From: Pseudomonadota bacterium
GTDB taxonomy: Bacteria > Pseudomonadota > Gammaproteobacteria > Steroidobacterales > Steroidobacteraceae
Reading direction: 5' to 3'
DNA length: 64,000 nucleotides
Assembly (NCBI GenBank): GCA_023391335.1
Contig: JAEWBG010000025.1
Coordinates: 17,386 to 81,385 of the forward strand
Of the stretch, positions 36,767 through 45,435 are shown piece after piece (position 1 is the stretch's first letter; the number at the start of each line of letters is the position of its first letter). The position numbers and the translations under genes were made by a program. The notes under the pieces were generated by a model. The model did not search any database. It saw only the letters and a list, made by a program, of their open reading frames with translations, and was not told the DNA's origin.

Positions 36767-36779
36767 GTTCAAGCCGCAG

Positions 36780-37265
36780 ATGAGTGTCTCCGAAGGACGC
36801 ATTGGTCATTTGCGCGTGTTGAGCACCGTGGTGTTGGCGCTCATCTTCGCGATTGTGCCGTTATCGCCGAGCATTCAGCCGGCGCGACCGGACTTGTTAC
36901 TCCTGCTCGTGATCTATTGGTCGTTAAGTGCCCCACGCGTCGTCGGCCTTACATTTTCCTGGATGTGCGGGGTGGCAATCGACTTGTTGACCGGCCCGAT
37001 TCTCGGCCAGCATGCGCTCGCATTTCTGATCGTCGCGTACGCGACTCACAAGCTACAGCTGCGGATGCGGATATTTCCGATCTACCACCAAACCCTCACC
37101 GTCTTCATGTTCTTGGCGATCTACCAGTTCGTGCTGTTCTGGATCGACGGCATCATCGGCCCGGCGATTACCACATGGATGCGCTGGCTCCCCGTGTTCA
37201 CCGGCGCCCTGATTTGGCCGGTCTTAGTGGCGGTGCTGGATACGTGGAACCGAAGCCGCCGATGA
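36780..37265 (+). CDS. mreD: Rod-shape-determining protein MreD
   Basis: Polytopic membrane partner of MreC. The ATG at 36780 gives 161 residues; the frame is open further upstream inside mreC. About five hydrophobic segments are visible, beginning HLRVLSTVVLALIFAIVPLS, then LLLLLVIYWSLSAP, and GVAIDLLTGPILGQHAL, which is the family signature. It overlaps nothing and precedes mrdA by 36 bp. Confidence 0.92.
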   Translation: MSVSEGRIGHLRVLSTVVLALIFAIVPLSPSIQPARPDLLLLLVIYWSLSAPRVVGLTFSWMCGVAIDLLTGPILGQHALAFLIVAYATHKLQLRMRIFPIYHQTLTVFMFLAIYQFVLFWIDGIIGPAITTWMRWLPVFTGALIWPVLVAVLDTWNRSRR

Positions 37266-37301
37266 TGGTCTTCCGGCATTTAGATTCGCCGCTCTGATCC
37301 G

Positions 37302-39263
37302 ATGGTCCGCCCCGTTCGCATCAAAGATCACCATGCCGAACTCGCGTTGTTCGAACAACGTGCGATTGCGGCTGCGATCATCATGGTCTTCGCACTTGGC
37401 GCTGTGATCGCCCGGCTGTTCTACCTTCAGGTAGTTCGATACGACTACTTCGCGGAGCTCTCGCAAGGCAATCGCATCAAGACCGAGCCGATTCCGCCGA
37501 ACCGCGGCTTGATCCTCGATCGCAACGGACTGCCTTTGGCGACGAACGCACCGTCGTATCAACTAGAGCTGACACGCGAACAGGTGGGCGATCTGGATGC
37601 GACGTTGAAAGGCTTGGTCGCACTAGGGCTACTGGACCCGGACGCGATTCCCGCACTGAAGAAGGATATTCGTGGGCGCCGGAGCTTCGAGGCAGTGCCG
37701 ATCAAGTTGCAGTTGTCCGAGGAGGAACTCGCACGATTCGCAGCCCGTCGCTACGATTTCCCGGGTGTAGAAATTCGCCCGCGTCTCACGCGCTATTACC
37801 CGCTCGGTCCCAGCGGCGTGCATGCGCTCGGCTACGTGGCCGCGATCAGCGAAGAAGATAAGAAGCTAATCAACATGGACGAATATGCCGGCACGACGTT
37901 GACGGGGAAGACAGGCGTCGAGCAGAAGTACGAAAAGGAATTGCACGGGCGCACGGGCTTTCAACAACTGCTCGTCAACGCTCAAGGACGTCGCGTCGAG
38001 AAGATCGGCCGCGAAGCAGCGAAGCTAGAACGTCGTGAGCCGCAAGCCGGTAACGATCTATTTCTCACGATCGATCTGAAGGTTCAGGAAGTCGCCGAAG
38101 AGGCCTTGCGCGGGCAACGCGCCGCTGTCGTTGCGATCGATCCCAATAACGGCGACATCATCGCTTTCGTCAGCACGCCCGCCTTCGATCCGAACCTGTT
38201 CGCGCGCGGCCTCACACGCAAAGAATATTTGGCGCTCACCGAAGATCCGAATCGTCCGATGTACGACCGTGCCTTGCGCGGCGTGTATCCGCCTGGATCG
38301 ACGGTCAAACCGCTCTTTGCACTCGCCGCACTCGAATATGGGGTCGTGAGCCCCAACGACACGCGCTTCTGCCGAGGCCTGTGGTCATATCCCGGCTACG
38401 GACGCGCGCGTCGCGATTGGAAGCCGGGTGGTCACGGCACCGTGGATATGCGCAAAGCCATCGCGACATCCTGCGACGTGTACTTTTTCGATCTCGCACG
38501 CATCATGGGCATCGACCGGATGGCGAGCTTCTTGTCTGAGTTTGGATTCGGCGCGCCCACCGGCATCGACATCGACGGCGAGCGCGTCGGCATTCTGCCT
38601 TCCACCGAATGGAAGCGCCGCGCGTACAAGAAGAAGGAATACCAGGTGTGGTTCCCGGGGGATACGATCAGCGTCGGCATCGGCCAAGGCCAGATGCTCG
38701 TGACACCCGTGCAGTTGGCACACGCGATCGCCACACTCGCAGCGAAGGGAAAGAATTTTCAGCCGCGCCTCGTGCGCGCGATTCGCGATGTGAGCACCGG
38801 CCAGATTCATCAGATCCCGCCGAAGCAACTGCCATCCGTGAAGGTCGACGATCCGGCGATGTGGGACATCCCTCAAGGTGGAATGTACGACGTGGCGAAT
38901 GCACCGTATGGCACGGCTCGCGGCGCGGCTGCAGGGTCGCTGTACAAGATGGCGGGAAAGAGCGGCACGGCGCAGGTCTTTACCGTCGCGATCACCGAAC
39001 GCGTTCGCAAAGCCGGTGAGCTCGAGGAACGATTACGCGACCACGCGCTGTTCGTCGCTTTCGCTCCCTTCGAAGCGCCGAAGCTCGCGGTCGCCGTCGT
39101 CGTGGAGAACGCACCGGGCGGCGGGTCGGCGTTCGCGGCGCCGATCGCACGACGAATCTTAGATACCTATCTGCTCACACCGGAGCAATTAGCCGAACAA
39201 GAAGCAAAGCGTAAAGCGACAGGCACCAATGCAGCGACACCCCAAAGCGGAGGCCGCGAATGA
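37302..39263 (+). CDS. mrdA: Penicillin-binding protein 2 (MrdA)
   Basis: Transpeptidase of the elongation machinery. Of 653 residues, a TM anchor lies at about 20-45, then the pedestal domain (NRIKTEPIPPNRGLILDRNG), then the transpeptidase. Active-site motifs are S333-T-V-K336, S390-C-D392 and K553-S-G. WFPGDTISVGIGQGQM lies between them as in other class B PBPs. Its stop overlaps the rodA start (ATGA), so synthase and glycosyltransferase are translationally coupled, consistent with their working as a complex. Confidence 0.98.
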   Translation: MVRPVRIKDHHAELALFEQRAIAAAIIMVFALGAVIARLFYLQVVRYDYFAELSQGNRIKTEPIPPNRGLILDRNGLPLATNAPSYQLELTREQVGDLDATLKGLVALGLLDPDAIPALKKDIRGRRSFEAVPIKLQLSEEELARFAARRYDFPGVEIRPRLTRYYPLGPSGVHALGYVAAISEEDKKLINMDEYAGTTLTGKTGVEQKYEKELHGRTGFQQLLVNAQGRRVEKIGREAAKLERREPQAGNDLFLTIDLKVQEVAEEALRGQRAAVVAIDPNNGDIIAFVSTPAFDPNLFARGLTRKEYLALTEDPNRPMYDRALRGVYPPGSTVKPLFALAALEYGVVSPNDTRFCRGLWSYPGYGRARRDWKPGGHGTVDMRKAIATSCDVYFFDLARIMGIDRMASFLSEFGFGAPTGIDIDGERVGILPSTEWKRRAYKKKEYQVWFPGDTISVGIGQGQMLVTPVQLAHAIATLAAKGKNFQPRLVRAIRDVSTGQIHQIPPKQLPSVKVDDPAMWDIPQGGMYDVANAPYGTARGAAAGSLYKMAGKSGTAQVFTVAITERVRKAGELEERLRDHALFVAFAPFEAPKLAVAVVVENAPGGGSAFAAPIARRILDTYLLTPEQLAEQEAKRKATGTNAATPQSGGRE

Positions 39264-40399
39264 GTTACGAAGGCTTAGAGACGTCGCGCACGCAACGCAC
39301 GTTGACGGGCTCCGCGCGCTTGCTGCTGGCATTGCATATCGATGGGCCGTTGTTCATCGCACTGTGCTTGGTCGGCGCCATCGGTTCCGTCGTTTTGTTT
39401 AGCGCCTCCGGCCGCAGTGTGCCGGTGCTCGAGGCGCAGGTGTTGCGCTTCGCGCTCGGATTAGTCGCCATGGTCATGCTCGCGCAGATTCCACCGCGGC
39501 TCATCCGTGTGTCCACGCCCTTTGCGTATGGCCTCGGATTGTTGCTGCTATTGATCGTAATGGTCACAGGCGACATTGCGATGGGCGCGCAACGCTGGCT
39601 CGACCTGGGCATCGTGCGGTTTCAACCATCTGAAATCATGAAGCTAGCCGTGCCGCTCGCCTGTGCGTGGTACCTGCATGAAAGGCCATTGCCGCCTAGC
39701 TTGGTCTCTTTGTTAATCGTAGGCGCGGCGATTGTGGTTCCTACGTTGATCATCGCCGAGCAACCGGACCTAGGAACTGCGCTGCTCGTCGCGGCTGCGG
39801 GCGGAATGGTCATCCTGCTCGCAGGCTTGCAGATTCGGTACATCCTTCTTGCGGTGGGATTGCTGGTACCGGCTGCGTTCGTCGCGTGGCAATTCTTGTT
39901 GCACGACTACCAGAAACAGCGGGTACTCACGTTTTTGGATCCGCAGAGCGATCCGCTCGGCACCGGTTATCACATCATTCAATCGCAAATCGCGATCGGC
40001 TCGGGCGGTATCTTCGGCAAGGGCTACTTAAACGGCAGCCAGGCACAACTCGAATTCTTGCCGGAGCGCTCGACTGACTTCATCTTCGCCGTCGTCGGCG
40101 AAGAATGGGGGCTCATTGGACTCGTGACCTTGATCGCCCTGTACATGTTCGTGATTGGCCGCTCGCTGTACTTGTCCGCAACAGCGCAAGACACGTTCGC
40201 ACGCCTTGCTGCAGGCAGTTTGAGCTTGACGTTCTGTGTGTATGTGTTCGTCAACACCGGAATGGTGACGGGCCTATTGCCCGTCGTCGGCGTGCCGCTA
40301 CCGTTCGTAAGTTATGGCGGCACTTCGATGGTGACCCTCATGGCTGGTTTCGGTATCCTCATGTCGCTTTGCGCGAAGCGCAAACTCGTCGGCCGCTAA
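39260..40399 (+). CDS. rodA: Rod-shape peptidoglycan glycosyltransferase RodA
   Basis: SEDS-family polymerase that makes glycan strands from lipid II with PBP2. The 379 residues contain about ten TM helices. Characteristic loops seen: MGAQRWLDLGIVRFQPSEIMKLAVPL, then AEQPDLGTALL (with the catalytic Asp), QSQIAIGSGGIFGKGYLNG and VVGVPLPFVSYGGTSMV. Its ATG overlaps the mrdA stop. mltB begins 55 bp downstream. Confidence 0.97.
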   Translation: MSYEGLETSRTQRTLTGSARLLLALHIDGPLFIALCLVGAIGSVVLFSASGRSVPVLEAQVLRFALGLVAMVMLAQIPPRLIRVSTPFAYGLGLLLLLIVMVTGDIAMGAQRWLDLGIVRFQPSEIMKLAVPLACAWYLHERPLPPSLVSLLIVGAAIVVPTLIIAEQPDLGTALLVAAAGGMVILLAGLQIRYILLAVGLLVPAAFVAWQFLLHDYQKQRVLTFLDPQSDPLGTGYHIIQSQIAIGSGGIFGKGYLNGSQAQLEFLPERSTDFIFAVVGEEWGLIGLVTLIALYMFVIGRSLYLSATAQDTFARLAAGSLSLTFCVYVFVNTGMVTGLLPVVGVPLPFVSYGGTSMVTLMAGFGILMSLCAKRKLVGR

Positions 40400-40454
40400 G
40401 GTACTCAGGTTACTGACTGCGGTTGCTCCCTCGCCTACTGATCCCAAGGACGTG

Positions 40455-41432
40455 ATGAAGCATTTCGTCGCGCTGACCATCGCAGTTTTCTCCGCTCCTA
40501 GCGTTCACGCGCTCGATGTCTCTCGGCCGGAAGTACGCGCCTTCATCGAAGACACCAGTCGAGATTTCGGATTCGGGCGTGATGTGCTCCAAGGCTTGTT
40601 GAAGCAGGCCGAAACCAAACAGCCGATCATTGATGCGATCACGCGCCCCGCCGAACGCGTCGTTCCCTGGTTCGAATACCGCGAGCGCTTTCTCACCGCG
40701 ACCCGTATCCATCAAGGTTTGGATTTTTGGCAGCAACACGCGGCGCGCCTGCAAAGCATTGCAGATCCAGATGTAGCAGCCGCCGTCGTCGGGATTCTCG
40801 GCGTCGAGACCTCATTCGGCAGAATTACCGGCAAGTATCGTGTGCTCGATGCACTCGCGACGTTGGCGTTCGACTATCCGCCTCGATCCGATTTCTTCCG
40901 CGGCGAACTACAGCAATTTTTAGTCTTGACTCGCGAAGAGGCCATCCAACCGACTGAAGCGCTGGGATCGTATGCCGGCGCGATGGGAGCACCGCAATTC
41001 ATCGCCAGTAGTTATCGCAAATATGCAGTGGACGGCGATGGCGATGGCCATCGTGACTTGTGGCAGAACTGGGATGACATCATCGCCTCGGTTGCGAACT
41101 ACTTGGAAGCATACGGATGGCGCGATGGCGAGCCCGTGGTTGTGCCCGCGACACTCGAGAAGGAAGACCTAAGCGCATTCGATACCAGCAAATTGGAATT
41201 GAACGAGACAGTTCGATCGCTGCGCGACAAAGGCGTCAAGTTCTCGACTTCATTGCCGGACACCGCACCTGCCATGCTCATCGTGGCTCAAGGTAAAGAA
41301 GGCAACGAATACCGCGTCGGCTTCAACAACTTCTTCGTGATCACACGCTACAACCGCAGCCCGATGTATGCGATGGCGGTGCACGATCTTGGACACGCAA
41401 TTAGGAACTTCATGCGCGATGCTGCCCGTTGA
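40455..41432 (+). CDS. mltB: Lytic murein transglycosylase B
   Basis: Cleaves glycan strands to 1,6-anhydro-muropeptides in the periplasm. The ATG at 40455, with AAGGA 6 bp before, is preferred over the in-frame GTG just upstream. The 325 residues start with a signal peptide (VALTIAVFSAPSVHA-L), and no lipobox is present, so it is soluble unlike E. coli MltB. The slt35 signature GILGVETSFGRITGKYRVLDAL carries the catalytic Glu, followed by GSYAGAMGAPQFIASSYRKYAVD. Its end overlaps rlpA by 14 bp. Confidence 0.95.
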   Translation: MKHFVALTIAVFSAPSVHALDVSRPEVRAFIEDTSRDFGFGRDVLQGLLKQAETKQPIIDAITRPAERVVPWFEYRERFLTATRIHQGLDFWQQHAARLQSIADPDVAAAVVGILGVETSFGRITGKYRVLDALATLAFDYPPRSDFFRGELQQFLVLTREEAIQPTEALGSYAGAMGAPQFIASSYRKYAVDGDGDGHRDLWQNWDDIIASVANYLEAYGWRDGEPVVVPATLEKEDLSAFDTSKLELNETVRSLRDKGVKFSTSLPDTAPAMLIVAQGKEGNEYRVGFNNFFVITRYNRSPMYAMAVHDLGHAIRNFMRDAAR

Positions 41433-42207
41433 TGCCTCTAACCGCTTCGATCCCACCCGTGTATTTGCGATCGCGCTGATGATGTTGGTTGCCGCCTGTG
41501 CGAGCGGGCCGCGCGAAAGACCGGTTCCACCTCCGGACATTTCCAAAATCCCTGAGCCGGTTCCTCGTGCAGAGCCACGCTCAGCCAAGGGGAATCCGCC
41601 GTTCTATGAAGTGTTGGGCAAACGCTATTTCGTGATGGCGAATGCAGTCGGCTATGTCGAGCGCGGAGTGGCGTCTTGGTATGGTCCCGGCTTTCACGCA
41701 GCCAATACCTCGAACGGCGAGAAGTACGACATGTATGGGATGACGGCGGCGCACAAGACACTGCCGTTGCCCAGCTACGTGCAAGTTACCAACCTGCAAA
41801 ATGGCCGTTCGGTCATCGTGCGCGTAAATGATCGAGGCCCATTTAAGGAAGGACGCATCATCGATCTGTCGCGCACCGCGGCTGAACGTCTGGATATGGT
41901 TCGCGATGGCACGGCGTTCGTCGAGGTACGAGCGATTACACCTGGCGCTGAACCGGCGCCTGCAGCGAAGGATTCGCAGTTGTACGTGCAAGCAGGGGCT
42001 TTTTCATCGGAATCGAACGCAAATCGATTGCGCGATCGCCTCAAGGCTCAGGGCGAAGAAAGCAGTTTTGTCCGTCGCGACGCCGTGGGAAATCGCGTCC
42101 TCTATCGCGTACGAATTGGTCCAGTACCGAGCGTTCAGGAGTTCGACTCCATCGTTGCTCGCCTGCACAAACTCGGCTTTCCCGACGCACGGCTCGCAAG
42201 CGACTAG
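41419..42207 (+). CDS. rlpA: Septal-ring lytic transglycosylase RlpA, lipoprotein
   Basis: Outer-membrane lipoprotein that cleaves denuded glycan at division sites. The ATG at 41419 gives 262 residues and a lipobox LVAA-C27. The double-psi barrel domain shows GVASWYGPGFHAANTSNGE, MYGMTAAHKTLP and the catalytic VRVNDRGPFKEGRIIDLS. A C-terminal SPOR domain follows (LYVQAGAFSSESNANRLRDRL to the end), which binds denuded peptidoglycan. It overlaps mltB, as in related gammaproteobacteria. Confidence 0.95.
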   Translation: MLPVDASNRFDPTRVFAIALMMLVAACASGPRERPVPPPDISKIPEPVPRAEPRSAKGNPPFYEVLGKRYFVMANAVGYVERGVASWYGPGFHAANTSNGEKYDMYGMTAAHKTLPLPSYVQVTNLQNGRSVIVRVNDRGPFKEGRIIDLSRTAAERLDMVRDGTAFVEVRAITPGAEPAPAAKDSQLYVQAGAFSSESNANRLRDRLKAQGEESSFVRRDAVGNRVLYRVRIGPVPSVQEFDSIVARLHKLGFPDARLASD

Positions 42208-42242
42208 TTGCGCAATGCCGATAGGTATCGACCGGAGGTGAC

Positions 42243-43115
42243 GTGCCCGAGCCGCTGTCCATTTGCTACTTGAACGGTGATTTCATGCCTCTGCGCGAGG
42301 CGCGAGTCTCACCGCTCGATCGAGCATTCTTATTTGCAGATAGTGTGTATGAGGTACTGCCTGCCTTTGGCGGCCGGCTGTTTCGCTTCCAGGAACATTT
42401 CGACCGGCTGGCGCGAAGCCTGGAACTCGTGCGCATTCGCTCGCCGCACTCGCACGCTGAGTGGCGGGACATTCTGGAAGAATTGGTCCGGCGCAACGGA
42501 TCGGTGGATCAATATCTCTACGTGCAGGTCACGCGAGGTGCCGAGTACGGTCGTAATCATGCATTCCCCGCGAACATCGAGCCTACGGTCTTTGCAATGT
42601 GTTCGCCGCTTCCTCAATGGACCGACGCGCAACGCGACCGTGGCTTCTCCGCGATCACAGTCGAAGATTTTCGCTGGGAACGATGCAATATCAAGAGCAC
42701 GATGCTTCTTGCTAACGTGCTGATGAAGCAGCATGCGGCCGAACAAGGGGCCAACGAAGCGATCATCGTTCGCGAGGGGCAAGTGCTGGAAGGGTCCTCA
42801 ACGAGTATTCTCGTGCTGCGCGCGGGCACGCTCGCCACGCCGCCGAATTCCAATCGCATTCTTCCCGGCACGACGCGCGATGTGGCATTAGAACTCGCAG
42901 CAGGCCTATTCCGGGTCGAGGTCAGGCCCGTCCAAATCGGTGAGCTTTTCGAGGCCGATGAGATATGGATGGCGGCCGCCACACGCGACGTCCTGCCGAT
43001 TACGCGCGTCGATGGCCGCGCGATCGGGACTGGCCGCCCTGGTCCGGGCTGGAAACTCATGTCGGATGCATTTGTGCGCTATCGCGAGCAGATCGCACAT
43101 ACTCAGACGCTTTAA
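42243..43115 (+). CDS. dat: D-amino acid aminotransferase (D-alanine transaminase)
   Basis: PLP fold-type IV transaminase of 290 residues, interconverting D-Ala or D-Glu with the keto acids for peptidoglycan. A GTG start follows GGAGGTGAC. The PLP lysine is K151 (CNIKSTMLLANVL), matching K145 of Bacillus DAAT. The QVTRGAEYGRNHAFP segment has the Arg/His pattern of D-specific enzymes rather than of branched-chain transaminases. It lies between rlpA and ybeD, where dacA usually sits in this cluster, so no PBP5-type gene is seen here. Confidence 0.92.
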   Translation: MPEPLSICYLNGDFMPLREARVSPLDRAFLFADSVYEVLPAFGGRLFRFQEHFDRLARSLELVRIRSPHSHAEWRDILEELVRRNGSVDQYLYVQVTRGAEYGRNHAFPANIEPTVFAMCSPLPQWTDAQRDRGFSAITVEDFRWERCNIKSTMLLANVLMKQHAAEQGANEAIIVREGQVLEGSSTSILVLRAGTLATPPNSNRILPGTTRDVALELAAGLFRVEVRPVQIGELFEADEIWMAAATRDVLPITRVDGRAIGTGRPGPGWKLMSDAFVRYREQIAHTQTL

Positions 43116-43121
43116 TCGAGC

Positions 43122-43388
43122 ATGCAGCAGATGGACACACTCTTCGAATTTCCTTGCGAATTCCCACTCAAGATCATGGGTCGGCATACGGACGACTTTC
43201 GCAGTCTGGTCGTAGGCATCGTGCAAAAGCACGTCGGCAGTCTCGATGCGTCCAGCATCGAAGAACGTCCGAGCAAAGATGGGACTTACCTGAGCCTAAC
43301 CTGCACCTTCACCGCGCAAAGCCGCGAACAACTCGATGCGCTTTATCGCGAACTCACCTCATGCGAACGCGTGATGGTGGTGCTTTAG
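43122..43388 (+). CDS. ybeD: YbeD/DUF493 family protein
   Basis: An 88-residue alpha/beta protein of the UPF0250 family, with FPCEFPLKIMGR at the N-terminus and SLTCTFTAQSREQLDALYRELTS toward the end. The family has an ACT-like fold, and its genes typically sit between dacA and lipB. Function is not established. It starts 6 bp after dat, so it is probably co-transcribed. Here lipB is not downstream in the same direction but converges from the other strand across a repeat element. Confidence 0.93.
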   Translation: MQQMDTLFEFPCEFPLKIMGRHTDDFRSLVVGIVQKHVGSLDASSIEERPSKDGTYLSLTCTFTAQSREQLDALYRELTSCERVMVVL

Positions 43389-43398
43389 GGCCAAGAAG

Positions 43399-43584
43399 GG
43401 ACGCAACACAAAGAACGCAGAGAGCTAGGAGATTGATCGCGAAGATCGAGCAGAACTCGGGAGATCCCGATCGCTGCAAGAGATCGTCTGAAAGCACAAA
43501 CCGCGGCCCGCATCTTGTTGCGTCTGGTAGCGGATCGCTCAAATCTGACACCTATTTCGTCTTTGTGTTCTCTGTGTTGCGTCC
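43399..43584. repeat. Intergenic repeat element A4 (CACAAAG-type arms), overlapping lipB 3' end
   Basis: The left arm GGACGCAACACAAAGAACGC with AGAGAG (43399-43424) and the right arm TCTTTGTGTTCTCTGTG with TTGCGTCC (43560-43584) are inverted copies with about three differences. The 135 bp between them contain no gene. It lies between convergent ybeD and lipB; the last ten lipB codons are read from the right arm. Confidence 0.9.
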
Positions 43585-44265
43585 AAGTTCTTGTTCCACC
43601 CACGTCGAACGACTGGGGAGCCGTAACTCGCGAAGCAAATGCGGCGCAAGCTCGCGAGCGACTTCATGCGGTGTCGTATCGATGCCGAGCATCGCAAGGT
43701 CGATCACCTCAAGTCCGCGGAATCCGCACGGATTGATGCGCTGGAACGGACTTAGATCCATTGCAACGTTGAACGCCAGGCCGTGATAGCTGCAGCCGCG
43801 GCGGATGCGCAGCCCGATGCTGCCCAGCTTGCGACCATCGACATAAATGCCCGGTGCGTCGCGCTTGCCCAAGCCTGCTACACCTTTGGCAGCGAGATAC
43901 GCGATTACGGCGTTCTCCAGCCCAACAACCAACTCGCGCACACCCAACCGAGTGCGGCGTAGATCCACCAACGGATACACAACGAGTTGCCCTGGGCCGT
44001 GATACGTGACTTGTCCGCCGCGATCGATTTGCACCAGCGGAATGTCACCGGGCGCCAGTACATGCTCCGGCGCTGCGTTCAAACCAAGCGTAAATACTGG
44101 AGGATGCTCAAGAAACCAAATCTCATCGCGAGCCTCCGCGCCGCGCGACTCGGTGATCGACTGCATCGCGCGCCAAGTCGGAATATAGTCGACTCGTCCT
44201 AGCCACTTGAGCGCCGGAAGCTCGGTGTGGGGAGATGACGATCCAACCTGTGCTGATGCGTTCAT
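43552..44265 (-). CDS. lipB: Octanoyltransferase LipB
   Basis: Transfers octanoate from acyl carrier protein to lipoyl domains. Of 237 residues, it has RGGQVTYHGPGQLVVYP, the catalytic Lys in K146-LGSIGLRI and the catalytic Cys C180 in INPCGFRGLEV. lipA lies 32 bp upstream in the same orientation, so the order is lipA-lipB, the reverse of the common lipB-lipA. The C-terminal tail GRNTENTKTK (228-237) is encoded by the right arm of repeat element A4, showing that the repeat has replaced the original gene end. Confidence 0.95.
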   Translation of the reverse strand: MNASAQVGSSSPHTELPALKWLGRVDYIPTWRAMQSITESRGAEARDEIWFLEHPPVFTLGLNAAPEHVLAPGDIPLVQIDRGGQVTYHGPGQLVVYPLVDLRRTRLGVRELVVGLENAVIAYLAAKGVAGLGKRDAPGIYVDGRKLGSIGLRIRRGCSYHGLAFNVAMDLSPFQRINPCGFRGLEVIDLAMLGIDTTPHEVARELAPHLLRELRLPSRSTWVEQELGRNTENTKTK

Positions 44266-44297
44266 GACACCTGAGCACTACGGCGAGTGCGCCTGGT

Positions 44298-45329
44298 CTA
44301 CTTGCTCGAAGCGACCTTCGCTGACGTACCGAGCCCGGCATTGTTCCGTTCCAAGGCACGCTCGGCTCGATAGCTCGAGCGCACGAGCGGACCCGACACA
44401 CACTCCAAAAATCCCTCGTTCAGCGCCCATTCTCGATAGCGCTCGAATTCGTCAGGCGCCACCCAGCGTTCGATCGCCAAATGATTCAGTGTCGGGCGCA
44501 GATATTGCCCCAGCGTGAGAATATCGACGTTGGCACTGCGCATATCCCGCATCGCCTCGCGAATCTCTTCATCCGTTTCTCCCAACCCAAGCATCAAGCT
44601 GGTCTTGGTCAGCACTTCGGGTCTGAAAGCCTTCGCATGTGCCAGGACATCTAGTGTTTGCTCGTAGCCTGCTCGCGGATCGCGAACCGGGTGCGTGAGA
44701 CGACGCACCGTTTCCACGTTCTGGGCGAACACGTCAAGGCCGCTCGCGACGACAGTCTCCACATCCTGATGCCGACCCTGGAAATCCGGCGTCAGTGCCT
44801 CAACAGCCGTAGCTGGATTGAGAGCCTTGATTTCCCGAACGCAGGCGGCGAAGTGAGCAGCTCCGCCGTCCTCAAGGTCGTCGCGATTGACTGAAGTTAG
44901 AACCACATATTTCAAGCGCATCAATTGCACGGTTCGAGCGCTGTTCGCGGGCTCCTCACTATCGAGCCACCCGTGCGGATTGCCGGTGTCCACAGCGCAG
45001 AATCGACAGGCCCGCGTACATACAGCTCCCATCAGCATCAACGTGGCAGTGCCGGCATTCCAGCATTCGCCGATGTTGGGGCACTTCGCCTCTTCGCAGA
45101 CCGTAGCCAGGCGATGTTCCTTCACCGTCGCACGCACGACATCGAAGCCAGCGCCGGCCGGCATCGGTGCACGCAGCCACTGAGGCTTGCGGCCCGCGGG
45201 AACGAGGGTCTGTGCGCCGCTCGATGCCTTGATGCCGTCTTTGATCGCCGTGAATCCTTGCGGCGTGCGGTACTTGTCTCCGCTGCGAAGCGGGATCGTC
45301 TGGATCGGGGTTCCTTTGAAGTCGCTCAC
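44298..45329 (-). CDS. lipA: Lipoyl synthase LipA
   Basis: Radical-SAM enzyme that adds two sulfurs to protein-bound octanoyl groups. The auxiliary cluster motif C78-x4-C83-x5-C89 (CEEAKCPNIGEC) and the radical-SAM C104-x3-C108-x2-C111 (CTRACRFC) are both intact. GPLVRSSYRA near the end holds the conserved Ser. It has a GTG start and 343 residues, with slightly extended ends. It is first in the lipA-lipB pair and is preceded by the terminator of the TPR gene. Confidence 0.97.
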   Translation of the reverse strand: MSDFKGTPIQTIPLRSGDKYRTPQGFTAIKDGIKASSGAQTLVPAGRKPQWLRAPMPAGAGFDVVRATVKEHRLATVCEEAKCPNIGECWNAGTATLMLMGAVCTRACRFCAVDTGNPHGWLDSEEPANSARTVQLMRLKYVVLTSVNRDDLEDGGAAHFAACVREIKALNPATAVEALTPDFQGRHQDVETVVASGLDVFAQNVETVRRLTHPVRDPRAGYEQTLDVLAHAKAFRPEVLTKTSLMLGLGETDEEIREAMRDMRSANVDILTLGQYLRPTLNHLAIERWVAPDEFERYREWALNEGFLECVSGPLVRSSYRAERALERNNAGLGTSAKVASSK

Positions 45330-45388
45330 GTGGGTTCGCCAAGGAAGTGTGGAGGCATTCTACTCGCGCCACGAAGATGCCCCAAACG

Positions 45389-45415
45389 AAAAGCCCGGCA
45401 TAAGCCGGGCTTTTT
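45389..45415 (-). terminator. Bidirectional intrinsic terminator after the TPR gene
   Basis: GCCCGGC (45393-45399) and GCCGGGC (45404-45410) form a perfect stem with an ATAA loop, flanked by AAAA on the left and TTTTT on the right. It lies 20 bp past the TPR gene stop and reads as a terminator on either strand; on the minus strand it ends the TPR transcript before lipA. Confidence 0.88.
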
Positions 45416-45435
45416 CTGCGGAATTGAATTCCGAT

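Noticed and set aside
42965..43786. Open frame of 273 codons across dat, ybeD and the repeat element
   Set aside because: It overlaps two genes out of phase and a repeat element, and is rich in Arg without domain features.
43552..45329. Simple inversion of an ancestral lipB-lipA block
   Set aside because: A single inversion would give transcription order lipB-lipA on the minus strand, but the order here is lipA then lipB, so one event does not explain it.
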